Below, one piece after another: positions 42,680 to 50,880 of a DNA stretch of 51,972 nt; positions within the stretch are counted from its first letter, which is position 1; each line of letters opens with the position of its first letter. The stretch spans positions 1 to 51,972 of the forward strand of contig JAGXBK010000004.1 of the NCBI GenBank assembly GCA_018971195.1, written 5' to 3'. The notes under the pieces were generated by a model that saw only the letters and a list, made by a program, of their open reading frames with translations, was not told the origin of the DNA and searched no databases. A program made the position numbers and the translations under genes. The stretch is from Betaproteobacteria bacterium. Lineage in GTDB: Bacteria; Pseudomonadota; Gammaproteobacteria; Burkholderiales; Casimicrobiaceae.

Positions 42680-43390
42680 TCAGTACATGCGCTCGATTTT
42701 GCCCGAGTAGAGCACCGGCCCGGTCGGCGCCCCCGTCGGCGAGCCCCCTGCGGGCTCGAGGCTGACCGATAGCGGGGTGATGTTCGCAAGCGACTCGCCG
42801 GCGGGCGCCTGCAGCGGCACCTCGACGATGGCCCCGTCCGGAATCACCCCCAGCGACCGGGGCGCGCCGGCCCTGGGCAGCGCCCACAGCTCGAACGCCT
42901 TGCCTTGGGGTGGCGCCGTGTCGACGACGGCCTTCATCGTCAGGAAGCGTCCGCTGCGGGCCGCAGTCGCGATGATCGCCGGTCTGGCATCGGGTCCCGC
43001 GAGCACGACGACCAGCGGCGCCGCGGCGGGGACGGGTTGCCGCGTAAGCTGCACGACGCCCAGTGCCATCGCGACGACGAAGCTCGCGGCCGCGAGGCCG
43101 CGCCACAACCCCAGCCGGTCCCACCACGCAATCCGGGGCGCCTCTGCGGTCACGAGCCCGAGCTTTTCGGTGATGCGTCGCCATACCCGCGGCGGCGGCG
43201 TCACACCGGGGGCGCCCTCACCGAGCACGGCGATCAGGCGTTCCCATTGCGCGAGCGCCTCGGCGACCACCGGATCGCGGCGCGCGATCCGGGCCAGCCG
43301 ACGGCGTACCCGTGGCGGCGAGGTGCCAAGCGCATATTCGGCGGCGAGGCTCGCCAGCCGCTCGCGGCGATCGGCCCGGGACAGGTTCAT
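42680..43390 (-). CDS. RskA-type anti-sigma factor
   Basis: Membrane protein of 236 residues that should hold the ECF sigma factor encoded just upstream. The cytoplasmic N-terminal part (1-90) contains an anti-sigma-like segment (LAAEYALGTSPPRVRRRLAR) and lacks the zinc-type HxxxCxxC. A single membrane helix is at about 98-116. The outer domain (120-236) matches the RskA/anti-sigma-K pattern (GRFLTMKAVVDTAPPQGKAFELWALPRAGAPRS read as two adjoining motifs) and ends with SLEPAGGSPTG. The start overlaps the sigma factor stop by four bases. Confidence 0.9.
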   Translation of the reverse strand: MNLSRADRRERLASLAAEYALGTSPPRVRRRLARIARRDPVVAEALAQWERLIAVLGEGAPGVTPPPRVWRRITEKLGLVTAEAPRIAWWDRLGLWRGLAAASFVVAMALGVVQLTRQPVPAAAPLVVVLAGPDARPAIIATAARSGRFLTMKAVVDTAPPQGKAFELWALPRAGAPRSLGVIPDGAIVEVPLQAPAGESLANITPLSVSLEPAGGSPTGAPTGPVLYSGKIERMY

Positions 43391-43998
43391 CGCGTCACAC
43401 CGGCGCCGTCGAGGCAGCGCTTCAGTTTCTCGAGCCCGCGGCGGACCCAGGACTTGACGGTCCCGAGAGGCTCGTCCAGGTGCCGGGCGAGCTCGCCATG
43501 CGACAGGCCGTGGAAGAACGCGAGGGCGATCGCCTGCTTCGGTCCCGGCTCGAGCCCGTCGACGCAGTCGCGCAGCGACCTCGCGTCGGCGCCTGCGAGC
43601 AGCAGGTCCACCGGGGAGGGCTCGTCGGCAGGAAAGTCGATGTCAGGTGCATCATCGTCGCCGGCCGGCTCGACCACGTCGATCTCGCGGCGCCGCAGCC
43701 GGTCGAGGCTGCGGTTGCGCACGATCGACGTGAGCCAGGTGAGGGGCTGGCTCTTCGCGGCGTCGTAACCGCCGGCATGGTGCCAGATGCTGATCCAGGC
43801 TTCCTGCAGGATGTCCTCGGCGGCGGACGCATTCCTCAGGATACGCAGGGCGACCCCGTACAGATGCGGCGCCGTGAGCCGATAGAGCTCGGCGAACGCG
43901 CCCTGGTCGGCGAGCGCGACCCGCGCGAGCAGCGCCGCGAGTCGCGCGCTGCGCTCGGCCGGGGCGGTCGCCGCGGCCCCGTGCGCAGCTTCGTTCAT
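43387..43998 (-). CDS. ECF sigma factor (SigK-like)
   Basis: Sigma-70 family extracytoplasmic-function factor of 203 residues from the ATG at 43998. Region 2 (about 28-95) has LYRLTAPHLYGVALRILRN, AEDILQEAWISIWHHA and PLTWLTSIVRNRSLDRLRRR. Region 4 (about 140-195) has ALAFFHGLSHGELARHL and GTVKSWVRRGLEKLKRCL. The start overlaps the stop of the adenosyltransferase gene (ATGA, 43995-43998), an unusual upstream partner for an ECF sigma. The sigma/anti-sigma pair resembles the SigK/RskA type; in that group release follows redox or proteolytic signals. Target promoters are not identified. Confidence 0.93.
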   Translation of the reverse strand: MNEAAHGAAATAPAERSARLAALLARVALADQGAFAELYRLTAPHLYGVALRILRNASAAEDILQEAWISIWHHAGGYDAAKSQPLTWLTSIVRNRSLDRLRRREIDVVEPAGDDDAPDIDFPADEPSPVDLLLAGADARSLRDCVDGLEPGPKQAIALAFFHGLSHGELARHLDEPLGTVKSWVRRGLEKLKRCLDGAGVTR

Positions 43999-44561
43999 CG
44001 GGTGGCGGTACCGCGCGAGCGTCCTTTGTGCCACAGGACATCCGGAACACCGGACGCCCGGTTGAGTTGGCGGGCGATGACGAACAGCAGGTCCGACAGG
44101 CGGTTCAGGTAGACGCGACCGTGCTGGGACAGCGTTTCCTGCCGGGCGAGGGCCACCACGGCGCGCTCGGCCCGGCGGCAGACGGTGCGCGCGACGTGCG
44201 CGAGCGCCGCGGGCCGGGTACCCCCGGGGAGGATGAACTCCTTCAGCGGTGAAAGGCCCGAGTTGATCTTCTCGACCGCCTGTTCGAGCCGGATCACGTG
44301 GTCGGCGCTGACCGCGGCGTGCCCCGGAATCGAAAGCTCGCCGCCGAGGTCGAACAGGTCGTGCTGGACGTCGATCAGCAGGGCGGCAACCGCGTCGGGC
44401 AGGGGCTCGGCGAGCAGAGCGCCGATGCTCGAATTGAGCTCGTCGACGCCGCCGATCGCGGCGATCCGGAGGCTGTCCTTGTCGACGCGCGAGCCGTCGC
44501 CAAGGCCTGTCGTTCCCGAGTCTCCGGTGCGGGTGACGATGCGGGAAAGGCGATGTCCCAT
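43995..44561 (-). CDS. PduO-type ATP:cob(I)alamin adenosyltransferase
   Basis: Makes adenosylcobalamin from cob(I)alamin and ATP. The ATG at 44561 gives 188 residues, the single-domain PduO length. The N-terminal ATP loop is IVTRTGDSGTTGLGDGSRV, followed by GGVDELNSSIGALLA; later VCRRAERAVVALA and LNRLSDLLFVIARQLNR form the conserved helices. It is the first gene of a three-gene unit with the ECF sigma and anti-sigma factors. No cobalamin-dependent mutase and no cobalamin riboswitch are visible in the window. Confidence 0.94.
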   Translation of the reverse strand: MGHRLSRIVTRTGDSGTTGLGDGSRVDKDSLRIAAIGGVDELNSSIGALLAEPLPDAVAALLIDVQHDLFDLGGELSIPGHAAVSADHVIRLEQAVEKINSGLSPLKEFILPGGTRPAALAHVARTVCRRAERAVVALARQETLSQHGRVYLNRLSDLLFVIARQLNRASGVPDVLWHKGRSRGTATR

Positions 44562-44648
44562 CGAGCGTCGATCTTCATGCGGGCGTCCGGCATGGTCGTC
44601 GATTTTGCTACGATTGTCCACCTGAGGAGACAAGGGCAGGGGCGCGCC

Positions 44649-46289
44649 ATGGCGACTCGCGGCATCTACGAGCAGCATCTCGATCGCAACGCTGCGAACT
44701 ACGCGTCGCTGACGCCGCTCTCCCTCATCGCGCGCACCGCCTACACGTGGCCGCAGCGGGTCTCGGTCGTGCACGGTGGGCGACGCTATTCCTGGGCCGA
44801 GACCTACGCGCGCTCGCGCAGACTGGCCTCGGCGCTCGCGCACCGGGGCATCGGCGTCGGCGACACCGTCGCAGTGATGCTCGCGAACACCCCCGAGATG
44901 GTCGAATGCCACTTCGGCGTACCGATGACGGGCGGCGTGCTGAACACCCTCAACACGCGGCTCGACGCCGAAACGCTGGCGTTCATGCTCGAGCACGGCG
45001 AGGCGAAGGTGCTGATCACCGACACCGAGTTCTCGCCTGCGATCGCTGCCGCGTTGAATCGCCTGTCGACGCGGCCGCTGGTGATCGACGTCGTCGACGC
45101 GCTGGGGCCCGGTGGCGACCTCCTGGGTGAATCCGACTACGAGACCTTCATTGCCAAGGGGGATCCCGATTTCGCATGGCAGCCCCCGGGCGACGAGTGG
45201 CAGGCGATTTCGCTCAACTACACGTCGGGGACCACCGGCAATCCCAAAGGCGTCGTCTACCACCACCGGGGCGCCTACCTGAACGCGCTTTCGAACATCG
45301 TCGACTGGGGCATGCCGCGGCACTCGACCTACCTGTGGACGCTGCCGATGTTCCACTGCAATGGCTGGTGCTTCCCGTGGACGATGGCGGCGAACGCCGG
45401 GACCAACGTGTGCCTGCGCAAGGTGGAGGCCAAGGCAGTGTTCGATGCGATTCGCGAGCACCGGGTCACGCACTATTGCGGGGCGCCGATCGTGCACGCG
45501 ATGCTGATCAACGCCCCCGAGTCGCTGAAGGGCGGCATCCGGCACAAGGTGCACGCGCTGGTCGCCGCGGCAGCGCCGCCGGCCTCCGTGATCGAAGGGA
45601 TGGAGCGGTTGGGCTTCGAGATCACCCACGTGTACGGCCTGACCGAGACCTATGGCCCCGCGGCCGTCTGCGCGAAGCAGGACGACTGGGAACGCCTCGA
45701 CATCGGAGCGCGCACCGAGCGCAACGGGCGTCAGGGCGTCCGCTACACCTGCCAGGAAGGCATGACGGTGATGGACTCCACGACGATGCTGCCGGTGCCC
45801 TGGGACGGCGAGACGATGGGCGAGATCATGTTCCGCGGGAACATCACGATGAAGGGCTACCTGAAGAATCCCGGCGCGACCGACGAGTCGTTCGCCGGCG
45901 GGTGGTTCCATTCCGGGGATCTCGCGGTGATGCAGCCTGACGGTTACGTGAAGATCCGGGACCGGTCCAAGGACGTCATCATTTCCGGTGGCGAGAACAT
46001 AAGCTCGCTGGAGGTCGAGGACGTCCTCTACCGGCACCCCGCGATTCTCGCCGCCGCAGTCGTCGCCAGGCCCGATCCGAAGTGGGGCGAGACGCCCTGC
46101 GCGTTCGTCGAGCTGAAGCCCGACGCCGAGCTGAGCGAGGCGGAGGTCATCGAGCATTGCCGCGCGCAGCTCGCGCGCTTCAAGGTGCCGAAGAGCGTCG
46201 TTTTCGGGGAGCTGCCGAAGACCTCGACCGGCAAGATCCAGAAATTCATCCTGCGCCAGCGCGCGCAATCGACGGCGGCGATCGAATGA
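44649..46289 (+). CDS. AMP-forming acyl-CoA synthetase
   Basis: ANL-superfamily ligase of 546 residues that activates a carboxylic acid with ATP and CoA. The ATG at 44649 follows GGCAGGGG. The P-loop-like motif YTSGTTGNPKG is at 191-201, the adenine motif HVYGLTETYGP lies in the middle of the protein, GWFHSGDLAV and IRDRSKDVIISGGENISS mark the hinge, and the catalytic lysine is Lys529 in STGKIQKF. The overall pattern is that of medium-chain or methylmercaptopropionate (DmdB-like) ligases. It is coupled (ATGA) to the crotonase gene and followed by a HAAT importer, suggesting it activates the imported acid; the substrate is not known. Confidence 0.92.
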   Translation: MATRGIYEQHLDRNAANYASLTPLSLIARTAYTWPQRVSVVHGGRRYSWAETYARSRRLASALAHRGIGVGDTVAVMLANTPEMVECHFGVPMTGGVLNTLNTRLDAETLAFMLEHGEAKVLITDTEFSPAIAAALNRLSTRPLVIDVVDALGPGGDLLGESDYETFIAKGDPDFAWQPPGDEWQAISLNYTSGTTGNPKGVVYHHRGAYLNALSNIVDWGMPRHSTYLWTLPMFHCNGWCFPWTMAANAGTNVCLRKVEAKAVFDAIREHRVTHYCGAPIVHAMLINAPESLKGGIRHKVHALVAAAAPPASVIEGMERLGFEITHVYGLTETYGPAAVCAKQDDWERLDIGARTERNGRQGVRYTCQEGMTVMDSTTMLPVPWDGETMGEIMFRGNITMKGYLKNPGATDESFAGGWFHSGDLAVMQPDGYVKIRDRSKDVIISGGENISSLEVEDVLYRHPAILAAAVVARPDPKWGETPCAFVELKPDAELSEAEVIEHCRAQLARFKVPKSVVFGELPKTSTGKIQKFILRQRAQSTAAIE

Positions 46290-47089
46290 ACGCAGCTGCG
46301 GAGCCGATGCTCTCCCCGTTCGTCCTCGCGGATACCCGCGAAGGCGTGCGAACCCTGACCTTGAACCGTGGCGAGCGCTACAACCCGCTGTCGTACGACA
46401 TGCTCGCCGCCCTCGAGACGGCGATCGACGAGGTCGCAGCGGACTCCGGGGTCCGCGCCGTGGTGCTGGCGGGCGCCGGCCGCGGATTCTGCGCCGGCCA
46501 CGACCTGAAGGAGTTGCGCGCGCAGCGCTCTCCACAGTGGCGACGCGGGCTGTTCGATCTCTGCAGCCGGGTCATGATCAAGCTCACGCAGCTGCCGCAG
46601 CCGACGATCGCGCGCGTTCACGGCATGGCGACTGCGGCAGGGTGCCAGCTGGTGTCGATGTGCGACCTCGCCGTGGCCGCCGACACTGCGCGCTTCGCGC
46701 TGCCGGGCGTCAATGTCGGCGTCTTCTGCTCGACGCCCGCCGTGGGGGTCGGGCGCAATGTCGCGCGCAAGCGCGTGATGGAAATGCTGCTGACTGGCGA
46801 GCCGATCGACGCCGCCACCGCGCTGGCATGGGGGCTCGTCAACCGGGTCGTGGCCGTCGACGCAATCGACGCCGGGGTCCGGCAATTCACCGACCTGATC
46901 GTGGCGCGCAGCGCGTCGATCATCGCGATGGGCAAGCGCGCCTTCTACGCCCAGATCGACGCTTCGCTGGGCGACGCCTATGCGGTGGCCGGCGAGACCA
47001 TGTGCTGCAATCTCGATGATCCCGACGCCGACGAGGGCATGGATGCCTTCATCGCGAAGCGTCCCCCGGACTGGCGGACGCGCGGCTGA
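46286..47089 (+). CDS. Crotonase-fold protein lacking both canonical hydratase glutamates
   Basis: Enoyl-CoA hydratase/isomerase superfamily protein of 267 residues. The oxyanion-hole motif GRGFCAGHDLKEL (66-78) is intact. In enoyl-CoA hydratases two glutamates act as acid and base, in GGGCEL and in PE before the GxxPGAGG loop; here the matching positions are Gln121 (AAGCQLVSMCDLAV) and Gly141 (FALPGVNVGVFCSTPAVG). This layout resembles the ECHDC3-like branch. It is therefore probably not a classical hydratase; it could be a hydrolase, isomerase or decarboxylase acting on the CoA ester made by the preceding ligase (4-base overlap). Confidence 0.88.
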   Translation: MNAAAEPMLSPFVLADTREGVRTLTLNRGERYNPLSYDMLAALETAIDEVAADSGVRAVVLAGAGRGFCAGHDLKELRAQRSPQWRRGLFDLCSRVMIKLTQLPQPTIARVHGMATAAGCQLVSMCDLAVAADTARFALPGVNVGVFCSTPAVGVGRNVARKRVMEMLLTGEPIDAATALAWGLVNRVVAVDAIDAGVRQFTDLIVARSASIIAMGKRAFYAQIDASLGDAYAVAGETMCCNLDDPDADEGMDAFIAKRPPDWRTRG

Positions 47090-47216
47090 CCGGTCGGCGC
47101 CGGATTCGTGGATTCGTTGCCAAGCCCGGGCATCGCCGGGATAATCACCGGCGCGGCGGCCGCGGAGGCGAATTTCCGAGGCACACGGCTTGCGCCGCGC
47201 GACCCGAGGCGAGCGG

Positions 47217-47972
47217 ATGGCCGACGACATCATTCTGGAGACGCGCGGGCTCACCAAGGAGTTCAAGGGCTTCGTCGCGGTCAAGGACGTCAGCCTCGCC
47301 GTGAAGCGCGGGACGATCCATGCGCTGATCGGTCCCAATGGTGCCGGCAAGACGACCTGTTTCAACCTGCTCACCCATTTCCTGACGCCGACGCAGGGCC
47401 GCATCTACTACAACGGCCGCGAGATCACCGGCTCGCGGCCGGCAGCGATCGCGCGCATGGGCCTCGTCCGCTCGTTCCAGATCTCGGCCGTCTTTCCGCA
47501 CCTGACGGTGCTGGAGAACGTCCGCATCGCGCTGCAGCGAAAGCGCGGTCGATCCCTGGACTTCTGGCGCTCGGAGCGCGTGCTGCGCGAGCATGATGGG
47601 CGCGCGCGCGAACTGCTCGACGCCGTCGGCCTCGAGGGTGTCGAGAGTGTCCGCGCCGGCGAGTTGCCCTACGGGCGCAAGCGGGCGCTCGAGATCGCAA
47701 CGACGCTGGCGCTCGAGCCCGAGATGATGCTCCTCGACGAGCCGACGGCCGGCATGACCCACGAGGACGTCGAACGCATCGCTGCGCTGATCAGGAAAGT
47801 CGCGGCCGATCGCACCGTGCTGATGGTCGAGCACAACCTGTCGGTCGTGTCGACGCTGTCGCATCGCATCACGGTGCTCGCGCGCGGCGAAATCCTCGCC
47901 GACGGCGACTACGCGTCGGTATCCGCCGATCCGGCGGTCGTCGAAGCCTACCTCGGGAGCGCGCATGCCTGA
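47217..47972 (+). CDS. livG: HAAT-family ABC transporter ATP-binding protein LivG-type
   Basis: ATPase subunit of 251 residues of a hydrophobic amino acid/organic acid type importer. The ATG at 47217 follows GAGGCGAG. Walker A is GPNGAGKTT (about 41-49), Walker B MMLLDEPTAGMTHEDV and the switch His is in VEHNLSVV. The signature is LPYGRKRALEIA, diverging from the usual LSYGQQRRLEIA with Pro in place of Ser. The 127-base gap after the crotonase gene is on the same strand without a terminator, so it may be cotranscribed. livF begins eight bases before its end. Confidence 0.92.
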   Translation: MADDIILETRGLTKEFKGFVAVKDVSLAVKRGTIHALIGPNGAGKTTCFNLLTHFLTPTQGRIYYNGREITGSRPAAIARMGLVRSFQISAVFPHLTVLENVRIALQRKRGRSLDFWRSERVLREHDGRARELLDAVGLEGVESVRAGELPYGRKRALEIATTLALEPEMMLLDEPTAGMTHEDVERIAALIRKVAADRTVLMVEHNLSVVSTLSHRITVLARGEILADGDYASVSADPAVVEAYLGSAHA

Positions 47973-48711
47973 GAGCGCGCAGCGCGAGCGCCCCCCCGCC
48001 GCAGCGGCCGCGGCGCCGCTGCTCGCGGTCCGCGAGCTGCAGGCGTGGTACGGCGAATCGCACATCCTGCATGGCGTCTCGTTCGACGTCGCGCCCGGCG
48101 AAGTCGTGACGCTGCTCGGCCGCAACGGCGCAGGCAAGACCACCACGCTGAAGTCGATCATGGGCGTCGTCCCGCGGCGCAGCGGCTCGATCGTGTTCGA
48201 GGGCGCCGAGACGATCGGGCTGCCGTCGAATCGCATCGCGCGACTGGGCCTCGCGTGGTGCCCGGAGGAGCGCGGAATCTTCTCGAGCCTCGACGTCGAG
48301 GAGAACCTGATGCTGCCGCCGAAGGTCCGCGACGGAGGGCTGTCGGTCGAGCAGATCTACGCGCTGTTCCCCAACCTCGCCGAGCGGCGCGGGAGCCAGG
48401 GGACCAAGCTGTCGGGCGGCGAGCAGCAGATGCTCGCGATAGGCAGGATCCTGCGCACGGGCGCGAGACTGCTGCTGCTCGACGAGCCCACCGAGGGACT
48501 CGCGCCGGTCATCGTCCAGCAGATCGGCCGTACAATCGTCAAGCTCAAGGCGCAGGGCTTCACCATCCTGCTGGTGGAGCAGAATTTCCACTTCGCGGCG
48601 ACGGTCGCCGATCGACACTGCGTCATGGAGCACGGGCGCATCGTCGATGTGATTGCCAACGCGGAACTCGATGCGAACATGCCCAAGCTGCACAAATACC
48701 TTGGCGTATGA
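47965..48711 (+). CDS. livF: HAAT-family ABC transporter ATP-binding protein LivF-type
   Basis: Second ATPase of the importer, 248 residues. An Ala/Pro-rich N-terminus (1-17) precedes the core LLAVRELQAWYGESHILHGV. Walker A is GRNGAGKTT, the signature LSGGEQQML, Walker B RLLLLDEPTEGLAP and the switch region LLVEQNFHFA. WCPEERGIFSSLDVEENL is typical of LivF. It overlaps livG by eight bases and is followed by the binding-protein gene after 49 bases. Confidence 0.94.
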   Translation: MPESAQRERPPAAAAAAPLLAVRELQAWYGESHILHGVSFDVAPGEVVTLLGRNGAGKTTTLKSIMGVVPRRSGSIVFEGAETIGLPSNRIARLGLAWCPEERGIFSSLDVEENLMLPPKVRDGGLSVEQIYALFPNLAERRGSQGTKLSGGEQQMLAIGRILRTGARLLLLDEPTEGLAPVIVQQIGRTIVKLKAQGFTILLVEQNFHFAATVADRHCVMEHGRIVDVIANAELDANMPKLHKYLGV

Positions 48712-48760
48712 GAGGAATCGAGTGATATCGGTCGAAATGCACCTGCAGAGGAGGAACGCC

Positions 48761-49978
48761 ATGAACGCAATGAAGCGCAGCCTGTTCGCGCTCGCGATCG
48801 CCGGCAGCCTCGCGGCCGGCACCGCGTACGCGCAGTACACGAACAACGAGATCAAGCTCGGTGTGCTGTCCGACATGTCGAGTCTGTACACCGACCTCGC
48901 GGGGCAGGGCTCGGTGATCGCCGCGAAGATGGCCGTCGAGGACTCCGGCATCGAGAAGCGCGGCATCAAGGTCGAGATCGTTTCCGCCGACCACCAGAAC
49001 AAGCCGGATGTCGGCTCGGCGATTGCCCGCCGCTGGTACGACGCGGAGGGCGTCGATGCGATCGTCGACGTCCCGAATTCGGGCGTGGCCCTCGCCATCG
49101 CGCAGATCACGAAGGACAAGAACAAGGTGTTCCTCGCGTCCGGCCCTGGCAGCTCCGACCTGACCGGCAAGGCGTGCTCGCCCAATACCGTGCATTTCAC
49201 CTACGACACGTGGATGCTCGCGAACGGCACGGGTACTGCGATCACCAAGCAGGGCGGCAACACCTGGTTCTTCATCGCCGCCGACTATGCGTTCGGCCAG
49301 GCGCTCGAGCGCGACACCACGGCCGCCGTCGAGAGGGCGGGCGGCAAGGTGCTGGGCGACGTGAAGGCGCCGATCAATACGCAGGATTTCTCGTCGTTCC
49401 TGCTGCAGGCGCAGGCGTCGAAAGCCAAGGTCATCGGCCTTGCCAACGCCGGCGGCGATACGACGAATGCGATCAAGCAGGCGGCTGAATTCGGCATCGT
49501 CAAGGGAGGACAGAGGCTTGCCGGGCTGCTGGTGTTCCTCACCGACGTGCATGCGCTGGGACTGCAGACCGCGCAGGGCCTGACGCTGACGACGACGTTC
49601 TACTGGGACATGAACGACAAGACGCGCGCTTTCGCCAAGCGCTTCGCCGCGCTCGACAATGGCATCCATCCGACGATGGTGCACGCCGGGGTCTATGCGG
49701 TAGTGCTGCATTACCTGAAGGCGGTCGAGGCATTGAAGAGCGACGCGGACGGCGCGAAGGTCGTTGCCGAGATGAAGAAGCTGCCGACCGACGATCCGCT
49801 GTTCGGCAAGGGCTCGATCCGCGTCGACGGGCGCGCAATCCATCCGGCGTACCTCGTCCAGGTGAAGTCGCCGGCCGAATCGAAGTACCCGTGGGATTAT
49901 TACAAGATCCTCGCGACGATCCCCGCCGACGAGGCGTTCCGTCCGCTGAAGGACGGCGGGTGCTACCTCGTCAAGTGA
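48761..49978 (+). CDS. HAAT-family ABC transporter substrate-binding protein
   Basis: Periplasmic binding protein of 405 residues. A GAGGAGGAA site precedes the ATG at 48761. The signal peptide (1-24) is cut after AYA. The mature protein starts QYTNNEIKLGVLSDMSSLY, the LivK-type first strand, and has DVPNSGVALAIAQIT and FIAADYAFGQALERDT in the hinge regions. Homologues of this subgroup bind branched amino acids, urea, amides or aromatic and short organic acids; the linkage with an acyl-CoA ligase favours an organic acid here (inference). Confidence 0.92.
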   Translation: MNAMKRSLFALAIAGSLAAGTAYAQYTNNEIKLGVLSDMSSLYTDLAGQGSVIAAKMAVEDSGIEKRGIKVEIVSADHQNKPDVGSAIARRWYDAEGVDAIVDVPNSGVALAIAQITKDKNKVFLASGPGSSDLTGKACSPNTVHFTYDTWMLANGTGTAITKQGGNTWFFIAADYAFGQALERDTTAAVERAGGKVLGDVKAPINTQDFSSFLLQAQASKAKVIGLANAGGDTTNAIKQAAEFGIVKGGQRLAGLLVFLTDVHALGLQTAQGLTLTTTFYWDMNDKTRAFAKRFAALDNGIHPTMVHAGVYAVVLHYLKAVEALKSDADGAKVVAEMKKLPTDDPLFGKGSIRVDGRAIHPAYLVQVKSPAESKYPWDYYKILATIPADEAFRPLKDGGCYLVK

Positions 49979-49999
49979 CGCGGTCGACCGGGAGCATCG

Positions 50000-50878
50000 A
50001 TGCAGGCACTGTTCGGCCAGCTGCTGATCGGACTCATCAACGGCGCGTTCTACGCGATGCTCTCGCTTGGGCTTGCCATCATCTTCGGCCTGCTCAACAT
50101 CATCAACTTCACGCACGGCGCGCAGTACATGATGGGCGCGTTCTGCGCGTGGTTCCTGCTCCGGTACGCACACGTCGGCGGCTGGCATCCCGGCTACTGG
50201 TCATCGCTCGTGATCGCCCCGGTCGTCGTCGGCGCGGTCGGGATCGTCATCGAGCGCACGATGCTCAAGCGGCTCTACAACCTCGACCACCTGTACGGCC
50301 TGCTGCTGACCTTCGGGCTCGCGCTGGTGATCCAGGGCGTGTTCCGGAACTCGTTCGGCTCCTCCGGGATGCCCTACGAGATACCGTCGCTGCTGGCGGG
50401 AGGCGTCAACCTGGGCTTCATGTACCTGCCGATCTACCGCGCCTGGGTCATCGTCGCATCGCTCGCGATATGCATCGCCACCTGGTACGTGATCGAGCGA
50501 ACGAAGCTCGGCAGCTACCTGCGCGCCGCGACCGAGAATCCGACGCTGGTGCAGGCGTTCGGAATCAACGTTCCCCTGATGATCACGCTGACCTTCGGCT
50601 TCGGGGTCGGCCTCGCCGCCCTCGCGGGCGTGATGGCCGCGCCGATCTACCAGGTCAATCCGCTGATGGGCGCCGACCTGATCATCGTCGTGTTCGCAGT
50701 CGTCGTGATCGGCGGCATGGGCTCGATCATGGGCGCGATCCTGACGGGGTTCGGCCTCGGCGTCGTTGAAGGACTGACCAAGTACTTCTACGCCGAAGCA
50801 TCGACGACGGTCATCTTCGTCATCATGGTGGTCGTGCTGATGATCAAGCCGGCGGGCCTGTTCGGGCGGGAGCACTGA
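50000..50878 (+). CDS. livH: HAAT-family ABC transporter permease LivH-type
   Basis: Inner-membrane permease of 292 residues with about eight hydrophobic segments. It begins MQALFGQLLIGLINGAFYAML, the usual LivH start, then IIFGLLNIINFTHGAQYMMGA. The coupling region near the end includes GGMGSIMGAILTGFGLGVVEGL. The ATG at 50000 follows GGGAG. Two bases separate it from the livM start, so the two permeases are co-translated. Confidence 0.94.
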   Translation: MQALFGQLLIGLINGAFYAMLSLGLAIIFGLLNIINFTHGAQYMMGAFCAWFLLRYAHVGGWHPGYWSSLVIAPVVVGAVGIVIERTMLKRLYNLDHLYGLLLTFGLALVIQGVFRNSFGSSGMPYEIPSLLAGGVNLGFMYLPIYRAWVIVASLAICIATWYVIERTKLGSYLRAATENPTLVQAFGINVPLMITLTFGFGVGLAALAGVMAAPIYQVNPLMGADLIIVVFAVVVIGGMGSIMGAILTGFGLGVVEGLTKYFYAEASTTVIFVIMVVVLMIKPAGLFGREH

Positions 50879-50880
50879 CC

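Noticed and set aside
44562-46535. Long minus-strand extension of the adenosyltransferase frame
   Set aside because: It is antisense to the acyl-CoA ligase. The PduO length and motif start are fully explained by the ATG at 44561.
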